Assembly: GCF_022565915.1 (NCBI RefSeq)
Contig: NZ_JAJOYX010000004.1
Location: 157,183-221,182, forward strand
DNA from: Nesterenkonia sp. LB17
GTDB taxonomy: Bacteria; Actinomycetota; Actinomycetes; Actinomycetales; Micrococcaceae
Direction: 5' to 3'
Length of the DNA stretch: 64,000 bases
The first letter of the stretch is position 1, and each line of letters opens with the position of its first letter. Below the pieces are notes generated by a model. It had not been told where the DNA came from, did not search any database, and saw nothing but the letters and a program-made list of their open reading frames with translations. The position numbers and the translations under genes were made by a program. Shown piece after piece: positions 26,465-34,448 of this stretch.

Positions 26465-26516
26465 TTGACAGTCGATGTGGTTCCCGCCACATAATGGCCC
26501 TCGGACAGCTGTCCGA
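26465..26516 (+). promoter_or_regulatory. promoter and 16-bp palindromic operator (site A)
   Basis: TTGACA at 26465-26470 and CATAAT at 26490-26495 (spacer 19) look like a sigma-70 promoter. The perfect palindrome TCGGACAGCTGTCCGA at 26501-26516 sits at the expected transcription start, 60 bp before the maleylacetate reductase gene. The same CGGAC-N4-GTCCG core is found at 30798 and 33128, and with one mismatch at 33006. Confidence 0.7.
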
Positions 26517-26575
26517 AGTTTGCGGCGCCCTCACAGCGTCTGCAGTCCTGACGCCGCCGCGGGAGAAGAGACCAC

Positions 26576-27745
26576 ATGACCATGAGCTTCAGCCACCATA
26601 CGCTGGGTCAGCGGGTGCACTTCGGCGCCGGGAACCTGGCCGCCGATGTGCGCAGCGAGACGAAGCGGATGGGCGCCCAGCAGATTCTGCTCATCGCCTC
26701 GGGCAGCGCCGAGGTCGCCGCCGACGCGCTCCATGCCACGCTGCGTATCGCCCACCGGCTCGACGGCGCCCGTCAGCACGTCCCGGTGGAGGACGTGGAG
26801 CGGGCCTGCGACGCCGCGACACAGGCCCAGGCCGATGTGATCCTCTGCGTCGGCGGCGGCTCCGCCATCGGGCTCGGCAAGGCGGTCGCCCTGAAGACCC
26901 GCGCCCCGATCATCGCGGTGCCCACCACCTACGCCGGCTCGGAGGCGACCAATATCTGGGGCGTCACCGAGGCCGGGGTCAAGGCCACCGGCACCGACGA
27001 CGTGGTCCTGCCCCGAAGCGTGGTCTACGACGTCGAGCTGGTCCGTGATCTTCCGGCCGAGCTGGCCAGCGCCTCCGGGATGAATGCGCTGGCCCATTGC
27101 ATCGACTCCTTCTGGGCCCCCCGCGCGGATCCGTTGAACAGCCTCTGGTCCGCAGAAGCCATCCGCGCCCTGAATCGGGGGATGGCGCAGCTCGCCGAGG
27201 GGTCGATCCACAGCCCCGAGGGGAGCCAGCAGCTCCAGTACGGCGCGTATCTCGCCGCCACGGCCTTCGCCTCAGCGGGCTCAGGCCTGCACCACAAGAT
27301 CTGCCACGTGCTGGGGGGATCCTTCGGCCTGCCCCACGCCCAGACCCACGCCGTGATGCTGCCCTACGTGCTCGCGTTCAACCTGCCGTCAGCACCTGAG
27401 GCTGGGGAGCGCATCGCGGCGGCGCTCGGTGTCGCGGACCCGACCGCCGGACTGGAACGGCTGCGCAGCAGGGTCGACGCCCCGCGTGCGCTGCGCGAAC
27501 ACGGACTGAAGGAAGCGGACCTTGGACGTGCTGCGGAGCTGATCCTCGGCGTCGTCCCGGCGAGCAACCCGCGCGCGATGACTCCAGACGACGCCGTCCG
27601 GCTGATCCGCGCCGCGTGGGCCGGCGATGATCCCGCCACGCTGGCCGGGCCCTCCCAGCGCGACGACGACGCCAGATCACTCCATTCCCAGATCAACTCA
27701 GTCCCAGATCGCAGCGGTCACCTCCATGGAAGGGCATCATCATGA
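26576..27745 (+). CDS. maleylacetate reductase
   Basis: Iron-containing alcohol dehydrogenase-fold enzyme that reduces maleylacetate to 3-oxoadipate with NAD(P)H, the convergence step of (chloro)hydroquinone, hydroxyquinol and resorcinol degradation. The 389 residues show the nucleotide site VGGGSAIGLGKAVALK, the diagnostic PTTYAGSEATNIWGVTE, and HKICHVLGGSFGLPHAQTH with the metal/catalytic histidines. After about residue 355 the sequence becomes a Ser/Asp/His-rich tail that is not conserved in the family. Its stop overlaps the next start (ATGA), which encodes a ring-cleaving dioxygenase, so the two act in one pathway. Confidence 0.92.
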   Translation: MTMSFSHHTLGQRVHFGAGNLAADVRSETKRMGAQQILLIASGSAEVAADALHATLRIAHRLDGARQHVPVEDVERACDAATQAQADVILCVGGGSAIGLGKAVALKTRAPIIAVPTTYAGSEATNIWGVTEAGVKATGTDDVVLPRSVVYDVELVRDLPAELASASGMNALAHCIDSFWAPRADPLNSLWSAEAIRALNRGMAQLAEGSIHSPEGSQQLQYGAYLAATAFASAGSGLHHKICHVLGGSFGLPHAQTHAVMLPYVLAFNLPSAPEAGERIAAALGVADPTAGLERLRSRVDAPRALREHGLKEADLGRAAELILGVVPASNPRAMTPDDAVRLIRAAWAGDDPATLAGPSQRDDDARSLHSQINSVPDRSGHLHGRASS

Positions 27746-28701
27746 CGTATCTGCTCGGCTCCCACCACGTGACGCTCTCCGTCGGCAGGGCGCAGGAGGA
27801 TGTGGACTTCCACACCAAGGTCTTAGGCATGCGCTTCATCAAGAAGACGGTGCTCTACGACGGCTCCATCCCGATCTACCACCTCTATTACTCCAACGCC
27901 GACGGCGACCCCTCCGCCGTGGTCACCACCTTCCCCTGGGCGCAGCAGGGCCGCTTCGGCACCCGCGGCACCAACCAGGCCCGCGAGGTGATGCTCGCGG
28001 TGCCCGCCGGCTCGATGGACTTCTGGGCGCAGCGACTGAGCTCCATGCAGATCGAACACCAGCAGTCGGAGCTCTTCGGCGAGCGGCGCCTGGCGTTCAA
28101 CCACCCCTGTGGGCTCGAATACGTGCTCGTGGGCGTCCACGGCGACTCCCGCGTGGGCCACCCCGGCCACGGGGTGCCGCCGGAGCACGCGGTGCACGGG
28201 ATCCACGGCATGGGCATCCACGTCTATGACCAGGACCGGATGGTGGACTTCGCCAAGGACGTGTTCTTCCTCGGCGGGGAGATCGCCGAAGCCGGCGACG
28301 TCGCCCGGTTCAAGGTCGGCTCCGATGAGTTCGGCAACTGGGTGGAGCTGCGCGGCAATCGCACCGATGATCAGGGCACCTGGCGCTTCGCGGCAGGAAC
28401 TTATCACCACTTCGCCTGGAACTTCGACACCCTGGAGAACCAGGAGGCCTCGAAGTTCGAGATCGAGGGCGCCGGCTACACCGACATCTCCGAGCTGAAG
28501 GACCGCACCTACTTCAAGTCCCACTACGTGCGCACACCCGGTGGGGCGCTGTTCGAGCTCGCGGTCACCCACGCCGACGGCGGCTGGGACTGCGACGAGT
28601 CCCCCGAGGAGCTGGGCCGGAAGTTCATGCTGCCCGCGCAGTTCGAGCACGAGCGCGAGCACATCATGTCCCAGCTCGAGCCGCTGCGCGTGGACGACTG
28701 A
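27742..28701 (+). CDS. VOC-fold ring-cleaving dioxygenase (PcpA/LinE/MhqO type)
   Basis: A two-domain vicinal-oxygen-chelate protein of 319 residues, the length of hydroquinone 1,2-dioxygenases such as PcpA and LinE and of Bacillus MhqO. Three probable iron ligands can be placed: His in LLGSHHVTLSV (start), His in GTYHHFAWNFD (about residue 227), and Glu in GALFELAVT (about residue 275). It would cleave a para-hydroquinone next to a hydroxyl, giving a maleylacetate-type product for the reductase upstream. Overlaps at its start, and a 6-nt gap to the hydrolase gene, indicate one operon. Confidence 0.88.
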   Translation: MTYLLGSHHVTLSVGRAQEDVDFHTKVLGMRFIKKTVLYDGSIPIYHLYYSNADGDPSAVVTTFPWAQQGRFGTRGTNQAREVMLAVPAGSMDFWAQRLSSMQIEHQQSELFGERRLAFNHPCGLEYVLVGVHGDSRVGHPGHGVPPEHAVHGIHGMGIHVYDQDRMVDFAKDVFFLGGEIAEAGDVARFKVGSDEFGNWVELRGNRTDDQGTWRFAAGTYHHFAWNFDTLENQEASKFEIEGAGYTDISELKDRTYFKSHYVRTPGGALFELAVTHADGGWDCDESPEELGRKFMLPAQFEHEREHIMSQLEPLRVDD

Positions 28702-28707
28702 TCCGCC

Positions 28708-29355
28708 GTGGCCACCCATGACCAGATGAACCTCGTGCACCACGGCGTCGCCGCCGAGGCCGCACGGCTGGTGGTGTACGGGGTCCACGGCCGCACCCAG
28801 AGCCCGCAGCTCTTCATCGACCTCGCCGCGCGCCTGTCACTGGAGGGCATCTGCTGGTGGCTGCCGACGGCGGCTGAGCACTCCTGGTACCCGGGGAGGT
28901 TCATGGAACCCCGCGAGTCCAATCAGCCGCAGCTGGACCAGGCACTGGGGGTGCTGGAGGCTCAGCTCGCCGAACTCCTCCAGGCACGCGGCGCAGGCGG
29001 CGCCCCGGTGATCGTCTTCGGCTTCTCCCAGGGCGCCTGCCTGCTGGCCGAGCACCTCCTCACGGTCCAGCCGGCGGTGGACGGCGCCCTGCTGCACACC
29101 GGCGGATATCTGGGCCCCCGGCCGCGCAGCTTCACCCGGGCGGCAGCACCTGGGCTGAGCGGGCTCGCGGTGGAGCTCTTCTGCGCCGATGAGGATCCCT
29201 GGGTGCCGCTGCACCGGGTGAAGGACACCGCCGCGGCGTTCGAGGGACTGGTCGGGGTGACCACGCTGAACGTCTACCGCGACGAGGAGCATCACATCAC
29301 CGACGACGCCGCCGCCCGGATCCGCGAATACCTCCGCCGGCACGCACGGGACTGA
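28708..29355 (+). CDS. alpha/beta hydrolase, MhqD/phospholipase-carboxylesterase type
   Basis: A 215-residue serine hydrolase. GTG 28708 is 6 nt after the dioxygenase stop. The nucleophile elbow GFSQGA (about residue 103), an acid in CADEDPWVP (about residue 155) and a His in EEHHITDDA (about residue 193) form the catalytic triad. In Bacillus the mhqNOD operon pairs this kind of hydrolase (MhqD) with a ring-cleaving dioxygenase (MhqO) for quinone detoxification. The same pairing here, plus maleylacetate reductase, supports hydrolysis of an acyl or ester intermediate of aromatic breakdown, but the substrate is unknown. Confidence 0.82.
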   Translation: MATHDQMNLVHHGVAAEAARLVVYGVHGRTQSPQLFIDLAARLSLEGICWWLPTAAEHSWYPGRFMEPRESNQPQLDQALGVLEAQLAELLQARGAGGAPVIVFGFSQGACLLAEHLLTVQPAVDGALLHTGGYLGPRPRSFTRAAAPGLSGLAVELFCADEDPWVPLHRVKDTAAAFEGLVGVTTLNVYRDEEHHITDDAAARIREYLRRHARD

Positions 29356-29369
29356 GCAGCGCCGCTGCG

Positions 29370-30350
29370 TCAGCTCAGCTCGTGCGCCAGGCGTTGGATC
29401 GCTGCCCGGCCCACCAGGTCGCCGGAGAGCAGCGGCAGCGTGTCCACCGGGACCCCGGGGAGCAGCTCGGTCAGCGAGTCGAGGTGGCGCTGTTCCTGCT
29501 GCCGCCGCTGGGCCAGGTACTCCCCGGCGTCGGTGGGGGAGAGGCGGTTGACCACCAGCCCGCCGACGTCGACGCCGGCCTCACGCAGCTGTGCGCAGAG
29601 CTCCGTGGACTCCAGCACCGGAAGTCGCTCGGGGGTCAGCACGATCACGAAGCTGCAGGCCCTGGGGTTGGCGAGGACCTCGCGCATCATCTCGAAGCGC
29701 GCCTTGCGGCGGGTCAGCACCTGCCGGATCCGCTGGTCGCGATTCGTCGGAGAGGTCTTCGCCGGGTCGTCGTCACCGTCGAGGACCCGCACCGCCGCGC
29801 CGAAGCGCTCGGCCTTGCTGCGCCGGGTCAGCAGGCCCGACATCCAGGTGGACATGATCTTTGGCAGTGCCATCAGCCGGGCTGTGTGGCCGGAGGGGGC
29901 GGTGTCGAACACGATGAGGTCGTGGGAGTCCAGGCCGTACTCGATGAGCACCGCGATCCGCTCCAGGATGGCTGATTCATGGGTGCCCGGTGAGTGGGCG
30001 GAGAGCTTCAGGTGAGCGGCCACCTGGGGGTGGAGGTGTTCGGGCATGAAGTCCCGCAGGTTGGCTCCGACCTCTGCCAGGTGCTCATCGATGGTGCGCT
30101 GGGGATCGATCTCGACGCCGCGCAGCACTCCGCCGCTGGCGTCATCGCGGTAGAGCTCCACCGGGTCATCACCCACGGCCTGGTCCCACAGGTGGCCCAG
30201 GTTGTGCGCGGGGTCGGTGGAGACCAGCAGCACCCGCCTGCCGGCGGTGGCCTGGTGCAGCGCCGCTGCCGAGGCGGTGACGGTCTTGCCGACTCCGCCC
30301 TTGCCGCCGAGAAAGATCACGCGGCGTCGTTCAATCAGGTCCAGCAGCAT
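29370..30350 (-). CDS. ArsA/GET3-family ATPase
   Basis: A 326-residue cytoplasmic ATPase with the deviant Walker A of the ArsA/GET3/MinD class ([11 protein letters not shown], residues 13-23), switch region [15 protein letters not shown], and [14 protein letters not shown]. It has a single ATPase domain, as in GET3 and many actinobacterial proteins, not the double domain of the classical arsenite pump. No arsB or arsR is nearby. Its partner upstream is a small cory-CC-star protein ending in Cys-Cys, a pairing found in many actinobacteria. Role unproven; metalloid handling or membrane-protein delivery are the usual guesses. Confidence 0.88.
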   Translation of the reverse strand: MLLDLIERRRVIFLGGKGGVGKTVTASAAALHQATAGRRVLLVSTDPAHNLGHLWDQAVGDDPVELYRDDASGGVLRGVEIDPQRTIDEHLAEVGANLRDFMPEHLHPQVAAHLKLSAHSPGTHESAILERIAVLIEYGLDSHDLIVFDTAPSGHTARLMALPKIMSTWMSGLLTRRSKAERFGAAVRVLDGDDDPAKTSPTNRDQRIRQVLTRRKARFEMMREVLANPRACSFVIVLTPERLPVLESTELCAQLREAGVDVGGLVVNRLSPTDAGEYLAQRRQQEQRHLDSLTELLPGVPVDTLPLLSGDLVGRAAIQRLAHELS

Positions 30351-30365
30351 CTGTACCGAGTCCTT

Positions 30366-30575
30366 TCAGCAGCAGCCGAGTCCGTCCATCGGGGAGTGGT
30401 CCAGTCCCTGACGGGTGTGCCATTCATGCATCCGGTCCAGCATCTCGGGCAGCAGCTCCAGCGTCATCCCGGAGGCGGGGTTCGGCAGGCCCAGCGCCTC
30501 GGAGAGCACCAGCATCATGAACAGGTCTTCCTCATCGCGCTTGGCGCGGGCGAAGACCCGCCGGTAGGGGGCCAC
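30366..30575 (-). CDS. cory-CC-star protein, start uncertain
   Basis: A small protein ending in the diagnostic Cys-Cys (PMDGLGCC), with YRRVFARAKRDEEDLFMMLV and GLPNPASGMTLELLPEMLDR. GTG 30575 is the only ordinary start in frame, giving 69 residues. Family-like residues continue upstream of it (SLWKRFNAGLHEFYV) as far as about 30620, so translation probably begins earlier. A strong Shine-Dalgarno (AGGAAGGGGG, 30692-30683 on this strand) lies 5 nt before an in-frame GTC at 30677, with no ATG, GTG or TTG available. A non-standard start or a base error is possible. It precedes the ArsA-type ATPase gene by 15 bp and is surely its partner. Confidence 0.75.
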   Translation of the reverse strand: MAPYRRVFARAKRDEEDLFMMLVLSEALGLPNPASGMTLELLPEMLDRMHEWHTRQGLDHSPMDGLGCC

Positions 30576-30761
30576 GTAGAACTCGTGGAGTCCGGCGTTG
30601 AACCGCTTCCACAGACTTGCCGGCTCGGTGGCACGGGGGTCATGGGCGCGGGGATCCTGTCCGGCTGAGCTTGTGACGGTGTCCCCCTTCCTCGCATGAC
30701 TGGGTCATCTCGTGTGAGGCACCTCATGTTACGCGAGAGCAGCCGAGACGTGCCGAGGCCC

Positions 30762-30813
30762 TTGACGAGGCAGGCCTGCCGGACGACACTGACTTTAGCG
30801 GACACTCGTCCGC
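30762..30813 (+). promoter_or_regulatory. DoxX promoter with palindromic operator (site B)
   Basis: TTGACG at 30762-30767 and GACACT at 30785-30790 (spacer 17) could be the promoter. GCGGACACTCGTCCGC at 30798-30813 (6-bp arms, N4 centre) sits at the predicted start of transcription, 17 bp before the DoxX ATG. It matches sites A and C. Confidence 0.65.
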
Positions 30814-30829
30814 CCGATGAAAGGTGATC

Positions 30830-31348
30830 ATGGAGATCGGTCTGCTTCTGCTGCGCCTGGTGCTGGCGCTGGTCCTCTTCACCCACGCCACCCAGAAGCT
30901 CGCGGGCTGGTTCGGCGGCCAGGGTCTGCACCGCCAGGGGGAGATCTTCGCCAGCCTGGGGCTGCATCCGGGCCGCGGCATGGTGCTCGCGGCCGGGCTC
31001 TCCGAGCTGATCGCCGCATCCCTGCTGCTGTTCGGCTTCCTCACCCCGGTCGGGGCGCTGCTGGCGGCCGGGACCATGGTGGTCGCCGGGGTGACCCTGC
31101 AGCTGAACTCCGGGAAGTTCTGGAACATCGCCGGCGGCGGGGAGTACCCCTACGTGTTGGCAGCGGCCGCCGCGGTGCTGGGCTTCACCGGCGCCGGGGC
31201 CTATTCGCTGGACGCCCAGCTCTCCGGAGAGGCCTGGACCACGCTGATCCATGAGCCTGCCAGCTGGGTGGGGGTCCTCATCGTGCTCGCGGCACTGGCG
31301 GCGGCGGTGCCCTTTGCGCTGGTGGTCCGGCGCGCCGCGGCCCGATGA
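30830..31348 (+). CDS. DoxX-family membrane protein
   Basis: A four-helix membrane protein of 172 residues. ATG 30830 follows GAAAGG by 5 nt. DoxX features are the LLLLRLVLALVLFTHATQKL first helix, GWFGGQGL, the GRGMVLAAGLSELIAASLLL helix and the FWNIAGGGEYPYVLAAAA segment. In Firmicutes DoxX-type proteins (CatD, MhqP) are co-induced with catechol or hydroquinone dioxygenases under quinone stress. The shared operator with the flanking ring-cleavage operons points to the same kind of role here. Monocistronic, ending before a pair of hairpins. Confidence 0.9.
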   Translation: MEIGLLLLRLVLALVLFTHATQKLAGWFGGQGLHRQGEIFASLGLHPGRGMVLAAGLSELIAASLLLFGFLTPVGALLAAGTMVVAGVTLQLNSGKFWNIAGGGEYPYVLAAAAAVLGFTGAGAYSLDAQLSGEAWTTLIHEPASWVGVLIVLAALAAAVPFALVVRRAAAR

Positions 31349-31371
31349 GCCTCGCCACCCTCGATGCACAC

Positions 31372-31408
31372 GACTGGGGCTGCGCTCCCCTCGAGCGCAG
31401 CCCCAGTC
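31372..31408. terminator. perfect hairpin between DoxX and amidohydrolase genes
   Basis: GACTGGGGCTGCGCT (31372-31386) and AGCGCAGCCCCAGTC (31394-31408) form a perfect 15-bp stem with a 7-nt loop, followed by TT. It can end transcription from both convergent genes. Confidence 0.75.
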
Positions 31409-31410
31409 TT

Positions 31411-31447
31411 GCCCGCATGTGATCGGCGCGAAGGATCACGTGCGGGC
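31411..31447. terminator. second hairpin of a tandem terminator
   Basis: GCCCGCATGTGATC (31411-31424) pairs with GATCACGTGCGGGC (31434-31447) with one G-U pair and a 9-nt loop. It starts 2 nt after the first hairpin and reaches to within 11 bp of the amidohydrolase stop, so each gene has its own proximal hairpin. Confidence 0.65.
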
Positions 31448-31458
31448 ACTGCGCCCCC

Positions 31459-32949
31459 TCAGGCGTCAGGACCCCGCCCCTGCGCGGCATGGGTCTTCTC
31501 GGTGCGATATTCGGTGTAGGTGTACGGGTTGTCCAGGATCTTGGTCTCGGGAACCTCGGGGCTCATCCCGGCCTCCCATTCCTGCTGGCCCAGCTCCGAG
31601 GCGATGTGCTCCACGGTCGCCTCGACGGTGCGGCGCACCTTGGCGAGATCCACATCCACCAGCTTGTGCTGGTGCTTCACGATCCGGCCGTTGACCATCA
31701 CGGTGTGCACATCCCCGCGCTGGGCCTGGAAGACCACGTGTCCGTGCGGGTTCAGGATCGGGAACATCGCAGGGGAGTCGTCGTTCTTGATCAGCACGAT
31801 GTCGGCCTTCTTGCCGACCTCGAGGGAGCCGATGGACTTCTCCATCCCCAGCGCCTCGGCCCCACCATGGGTGGCCCAGCCGACCACCTGGTCGGCGCGC
31901 AGGCCGAGATTGGTGCAGGTCTCGCCGGTGGCATGGTGCTCGAAGTGCTCCCGCGCCCGGTCCGAGCTCAGCGTGGAGCGCATCGCCGCGAACGGATCCG
32001 CGCTCCACCAGACCGAGGTGTCCACCGAGAGGGAGACCGGGATGCCATGCTTGCGCAGCTGCCAGGAGGAGGGATAGCCCTGCCCGCAGCTGGACTCGGA
32101 CTCCGCCGAGACCGAGGCCGCGCCTCCGGTGGCTGCAATGCGCTGATAGGAGTCCTGGTTCAGCGTCGCCGCGTGGACGTAGACGGTCTTCTCGTTCATG
32201 AACCCGTGCTCGTGCATGAGCCGGATGCCGTCGTCGTTCGTCGCGCCCCAGACGCCGGCGTGGGTGGTGACGCCCACGCCTAGGTCCCGGGCGACCTCGA
32301 AGGCCTTCTTCTCGGGGAACTCCGGGTCGCCCGTGACGTCGAAGGCCATCTGGAAGCCGAGCATGTCATCGCCGAGCTGGCCGCCGGAGCGAGGGATCCG
32401 GCGGTCCACGAAGTCGTGGAACTCCGGCGAGGCGGACCACTCCCAGGGCCCTGCGTGGATGTTGCCGTAGGCGAAGACGAAGCGGCCGGCGACCTCTTCG
32501 AGGGCGTCCACGGCCGCGTCGGCATGATCCACGGTGGAGAGCCCGTGGGACCAGTCCACCGAGGTGGTGACCCCGGAGTCGATGGCTTCCACGGCGGAGA
32601 GCAGATTGCCGGCGTAGATGTCCTCGGGGCGGAACTTCTTGCCATGCTCGAGGTAGTTCCAGACGAAGTACTGGGTCAGCGTCCAGTCGGCCCCGTAGCC
32701 CCGCATGGCGGTCTGCCACATGTGCCGATGCGTGTCGATGAAGCCGGGGGTGATCATCCCGCCCGCGGCGTCGATCACCTGGGCGTGCTCAGGCACCTCG
32801 AGATCAGGGCCGATGGCCGCGATGGTGTCACCCAGCACCAGGACGTCGCCCCTGGTCAAGACGCTGTGCTGCTTGTCCATGGTCAGCACGATCCCGTTCT
32901 TGAAGAGAACGGGCGCGCCAGTGCCGTTGGATGCGGCTTCAGAACTCAT
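31459..32949 (-). CDS. metal-dependent amidohydrolase (cytosine deaminase/TrzN-like)
   Basis: A 496-residue amidohydrolase of the subtype III group that includes TrzN, AtzB, SsnA and 8-oxoguanine deaminases. The metal site begins with HxH in FIDTHRHMWQTAMRG (about residue 75). THAGVWG supplies a third His about residue 240, the VYVHAATL His follows, and an Asp in LSVDTSVWW (about residue 323) completes the set. The C-terminal SLEVGKKADIVLI strand is typical. Such enzymes remove amino, chloro or amide groups from N-heterocycles. The substrate is unknown. A CGGAC-type palindrome 57 bp upstream and divergence from the CoA-transferase/LigAB operon suggest it works on a precursor or analogue handled by that operon. 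Confidence 0.88.
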   Translation of the reverse strand: MSSEAASNGTGAPVLFKNGIVLTMDKQHSVLTRGDVLVLGDTIAAIGPDLEVPEHAQVIDAAGGMITPGFIDTHRHMWQTAMRGYGADWTLTQYFVWNYLEHGKKFRPEDIYAGNLLSAVEAIDSGVTTSVDWSHGLSTVDHADAAVDALEEVAGRFVFAYGNIHAGPWEWSASPEFHDFVDRRIPRSGGQLGDDMLGFQMAFDVTGDPEFPEKKAFEVARDLGVGVTTHAGVWGATNDDGIRLMHEHGFMNEKTVYVHAATLNQDSYQRIAATGGAASVSAESESSCGQGYPSSWQLRKHGIPVSLSVDTSVWWSADPFAAMRSTLSSDRAREHFEHHATGETCTNLGLRADQVVGWATHGGAEALGMEKSIGSLEVGKKADIVLIKNDDSPAMFPILNPHGHVVFQAQRGDVHTVMVNGRIVKHQHKLVDVDLAKVRRTVEATVEHIASELGQQEWEAGMSPEVPETKILDNPYTYTEYRTEKTHAAQGRGPDA

Positions 32950-33005
32950 GTCAGCCTCCTGTGAAGATCTCTGTGATGGCCCTCACGATAGCGCGCGTTC
33001 GCACA

Positions 33006-33021
33006 GTGGACAAGAGTCCGA
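33006..33021. promoter_or_regulatory. operator-like palindrome (site D)
   Basis: GTGGACAAGAGTCCGA has GGAC-N4-GTCC symmetry and differs from the CGGAC-N4-GTCCG core by one base. It lies 57 bp upstream of the amidohydrolase start on the minus strand, in the divergent region shared with the CaiB operon. Confidence 0.5.
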
Positions 33022-33120
33022 TTACTTTGTGACTCCGATCTCACGGACCCCGCTCGAGGGGATCTCGACCAGGCGCGCCCGGGGTTGACGGCCCCGCCCA
33101 AGCGGTGTGAAACTGGCCAG

Positions 33121-33143
33121 GATATAAGCGGACGGGTGTCCGC
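33121..33143 (+). promoter_or_regulatory. CaiB operon -10 and palindromic operator (site C)
   Basis: GATATA/TATAAG (33121-33128) is a probable -10 region. It runs straight into GCGGACGGGTGTCCGC (33128-33143), a palindrome with 6-bp arms identical to those of site B. The gene start is 61 bp downstream. Confidence 0.65.
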
Positions 33144-33203
33144 ATGACGACACGCAGGGTGGTGACGCGGCCTGGGTGGGAATCGCAGAAAGGGGACTCC
33201 GTG

Positions 33204-34448
33204 ATGAGCCAGCACCATCCAGATGAGACCAGCGCCCTGGGCGCGCAGCCCGGAAGCGAGGAGGCCGCGCAGACCCCGCGGGGAGGCGGCCGGCTTCCGC
33301 TGGACGGGATCCTGATCGCTGACTTCTCCCGGGTGCTCGCGGGACCCTACGCCACCATGCTGCTGGCAGACCTCGGTGCCGAGGTGATCAAGGTCGAGGG
33401 CACCGGGGGAGATGACACGCGCACCTGGGTCCCGCCGCGTCGCCCGGACGGGGTCTCCACCTATTACGCGGCGATCAACCGCAACAAGAAGTCGATCGTG
33501 CTGGACTTCAAGGACGGCGACGATCTCTGCGTTGCGCAGCGTCTGGCCGGGCGCGCCGACGTCGTCATCGAGAACTTCAAGCCCGGCGGACTCAAGAAGT
33601 TCGGGTTGGACTACGACTCGGTGTCGAAGACCAACCCCAGCGTCGTCTACTCCTCCATCACCGGCTTCGGCACCCAGGGCGAGGGTGCCAAGTACCCCGG
33701 CTATGACCTGATCGTGCAGGCGATGTCGGGGCTGATGAGCCTCACCGGGTCCCCGGACGGCCCGCCCTACCGCGCCGGGATCAGCGTGTTCGACGTGATG
33801 GCCGGACTGCATTCGACCATCGGCATCCTCGCTGCGCTGCGCCAGCGCGACCACACCGGCGACGGCGCCCATGTGGAGGCTTCCCTGATGGCCTCGGCGA
33901 TGTCCGGTCTGGTGAACCAGACCCACGCCTACGTGGGCGGCGGCACCACCCCGATGCGGATGGGCAACGCCCACCCCTCGCTCTACCCCTACGAGGCCAT
34001 GCCCACCGCCGATGACGACGTGATCATCGCCGCCGGCAACAACACCCAGTTCGGCAGGCTCTGCAAGGTGCTGGGGATCCCGGAGATCGCGCAGGACGAG
34101 CGCTTCGCCGACGTCGGGGACCGCACCGACCGCCGCGACGAGCTCCGCCCGATCCTGGAGGCGGAGCTGGCCAAGCACACCGCCCAGGAGCTCTTCGAGA
34201 AGCTCAACGACGTCGGCGTGCCCTGCGGCCCGATCAACTCCATCAGACAGGGGGTCGAATACGCGGAAGCGCTGGGCCTGGAGCCGGTGGTGCAGGTGGG
34301 CAGCGGCGACAGCGCCGTTCCTGGGGTCCGGCACCCGCTGAGCTTCAACACCATGACCCCGCGCTATGAGCTGGCTCCGCCGAAGCTCGGCGAACACACC
34401 GAGGAGATCAAAGCCTGGCTGACGACCGAAGAAGGGACGCAGCGATGA
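33204..34448 (+). CDS. CaiB/BaiF-type CoA transferase
   Basis: A family III CoA transferase of 414 residues. ATG 33204 has AAAGGGG 8 nt upstream. After a Gln/Glu-rich N-terminal tail the fold begins at LPLDGILIADFSRVLAGPYA. It shows LADLGAEVIKVEG, the RNKKSIVLDFK segment, and the catalytic Asp in GYDLIVQAMSGLMSLTG (as in formyl-CoA transferase). It moves CoA between organic acids. The gene overlaps (ATGA) a citryl-CoA-lyase-like gene and is followed by LigB/LigA-type dioxygenase genes. It therefore probably activates a ring-cleavage product for the lyase, an inferred role. Confidence 0.9.
   Translation: MSQHHPDETSALGAQPGSEEAAQTPRGGGRLPLDGILIADFSRVLAGPYATMLLADLGAEVIKVEGTGGDDTRTWVPPRRPDGVSTYYAAINRNKKSIVLDFKDGDDLCVAQRLAGRADVVIENFKPGGLKKFGLDYDSVSKTNPSVVYSSITGFGTQGEGAKYPGYDLIVQAMSGLMSLTGSPDGPPYRAGISVFDVMAGLHSTIGILAALRQRDHTGDGAHVEASLMASAMSGLVNQTHAYVGGGTTPMRMGNAHPSLYPYEAMPTADDDVIIAAGNNTQFGRLCKVLGIPEIAQDERFADVGDRTDRRDELRPILEAELAKHTAQELFEKLNDVGVPCGPINSIRQGVEYAEALGLEPVVQVGSGDSAVPGVRHPLSFNTMTPRYELAPPKLGEHTEEIKAWLTTEEGTQR

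Noticed and set aside
29370..30575. Arsenic-resistance operon
   Set aside because: The ATPase has a single ArsA/GET3 domain and no arsB, arsC, arsD or arsR is near; the cory-CC-star partner points to another use.
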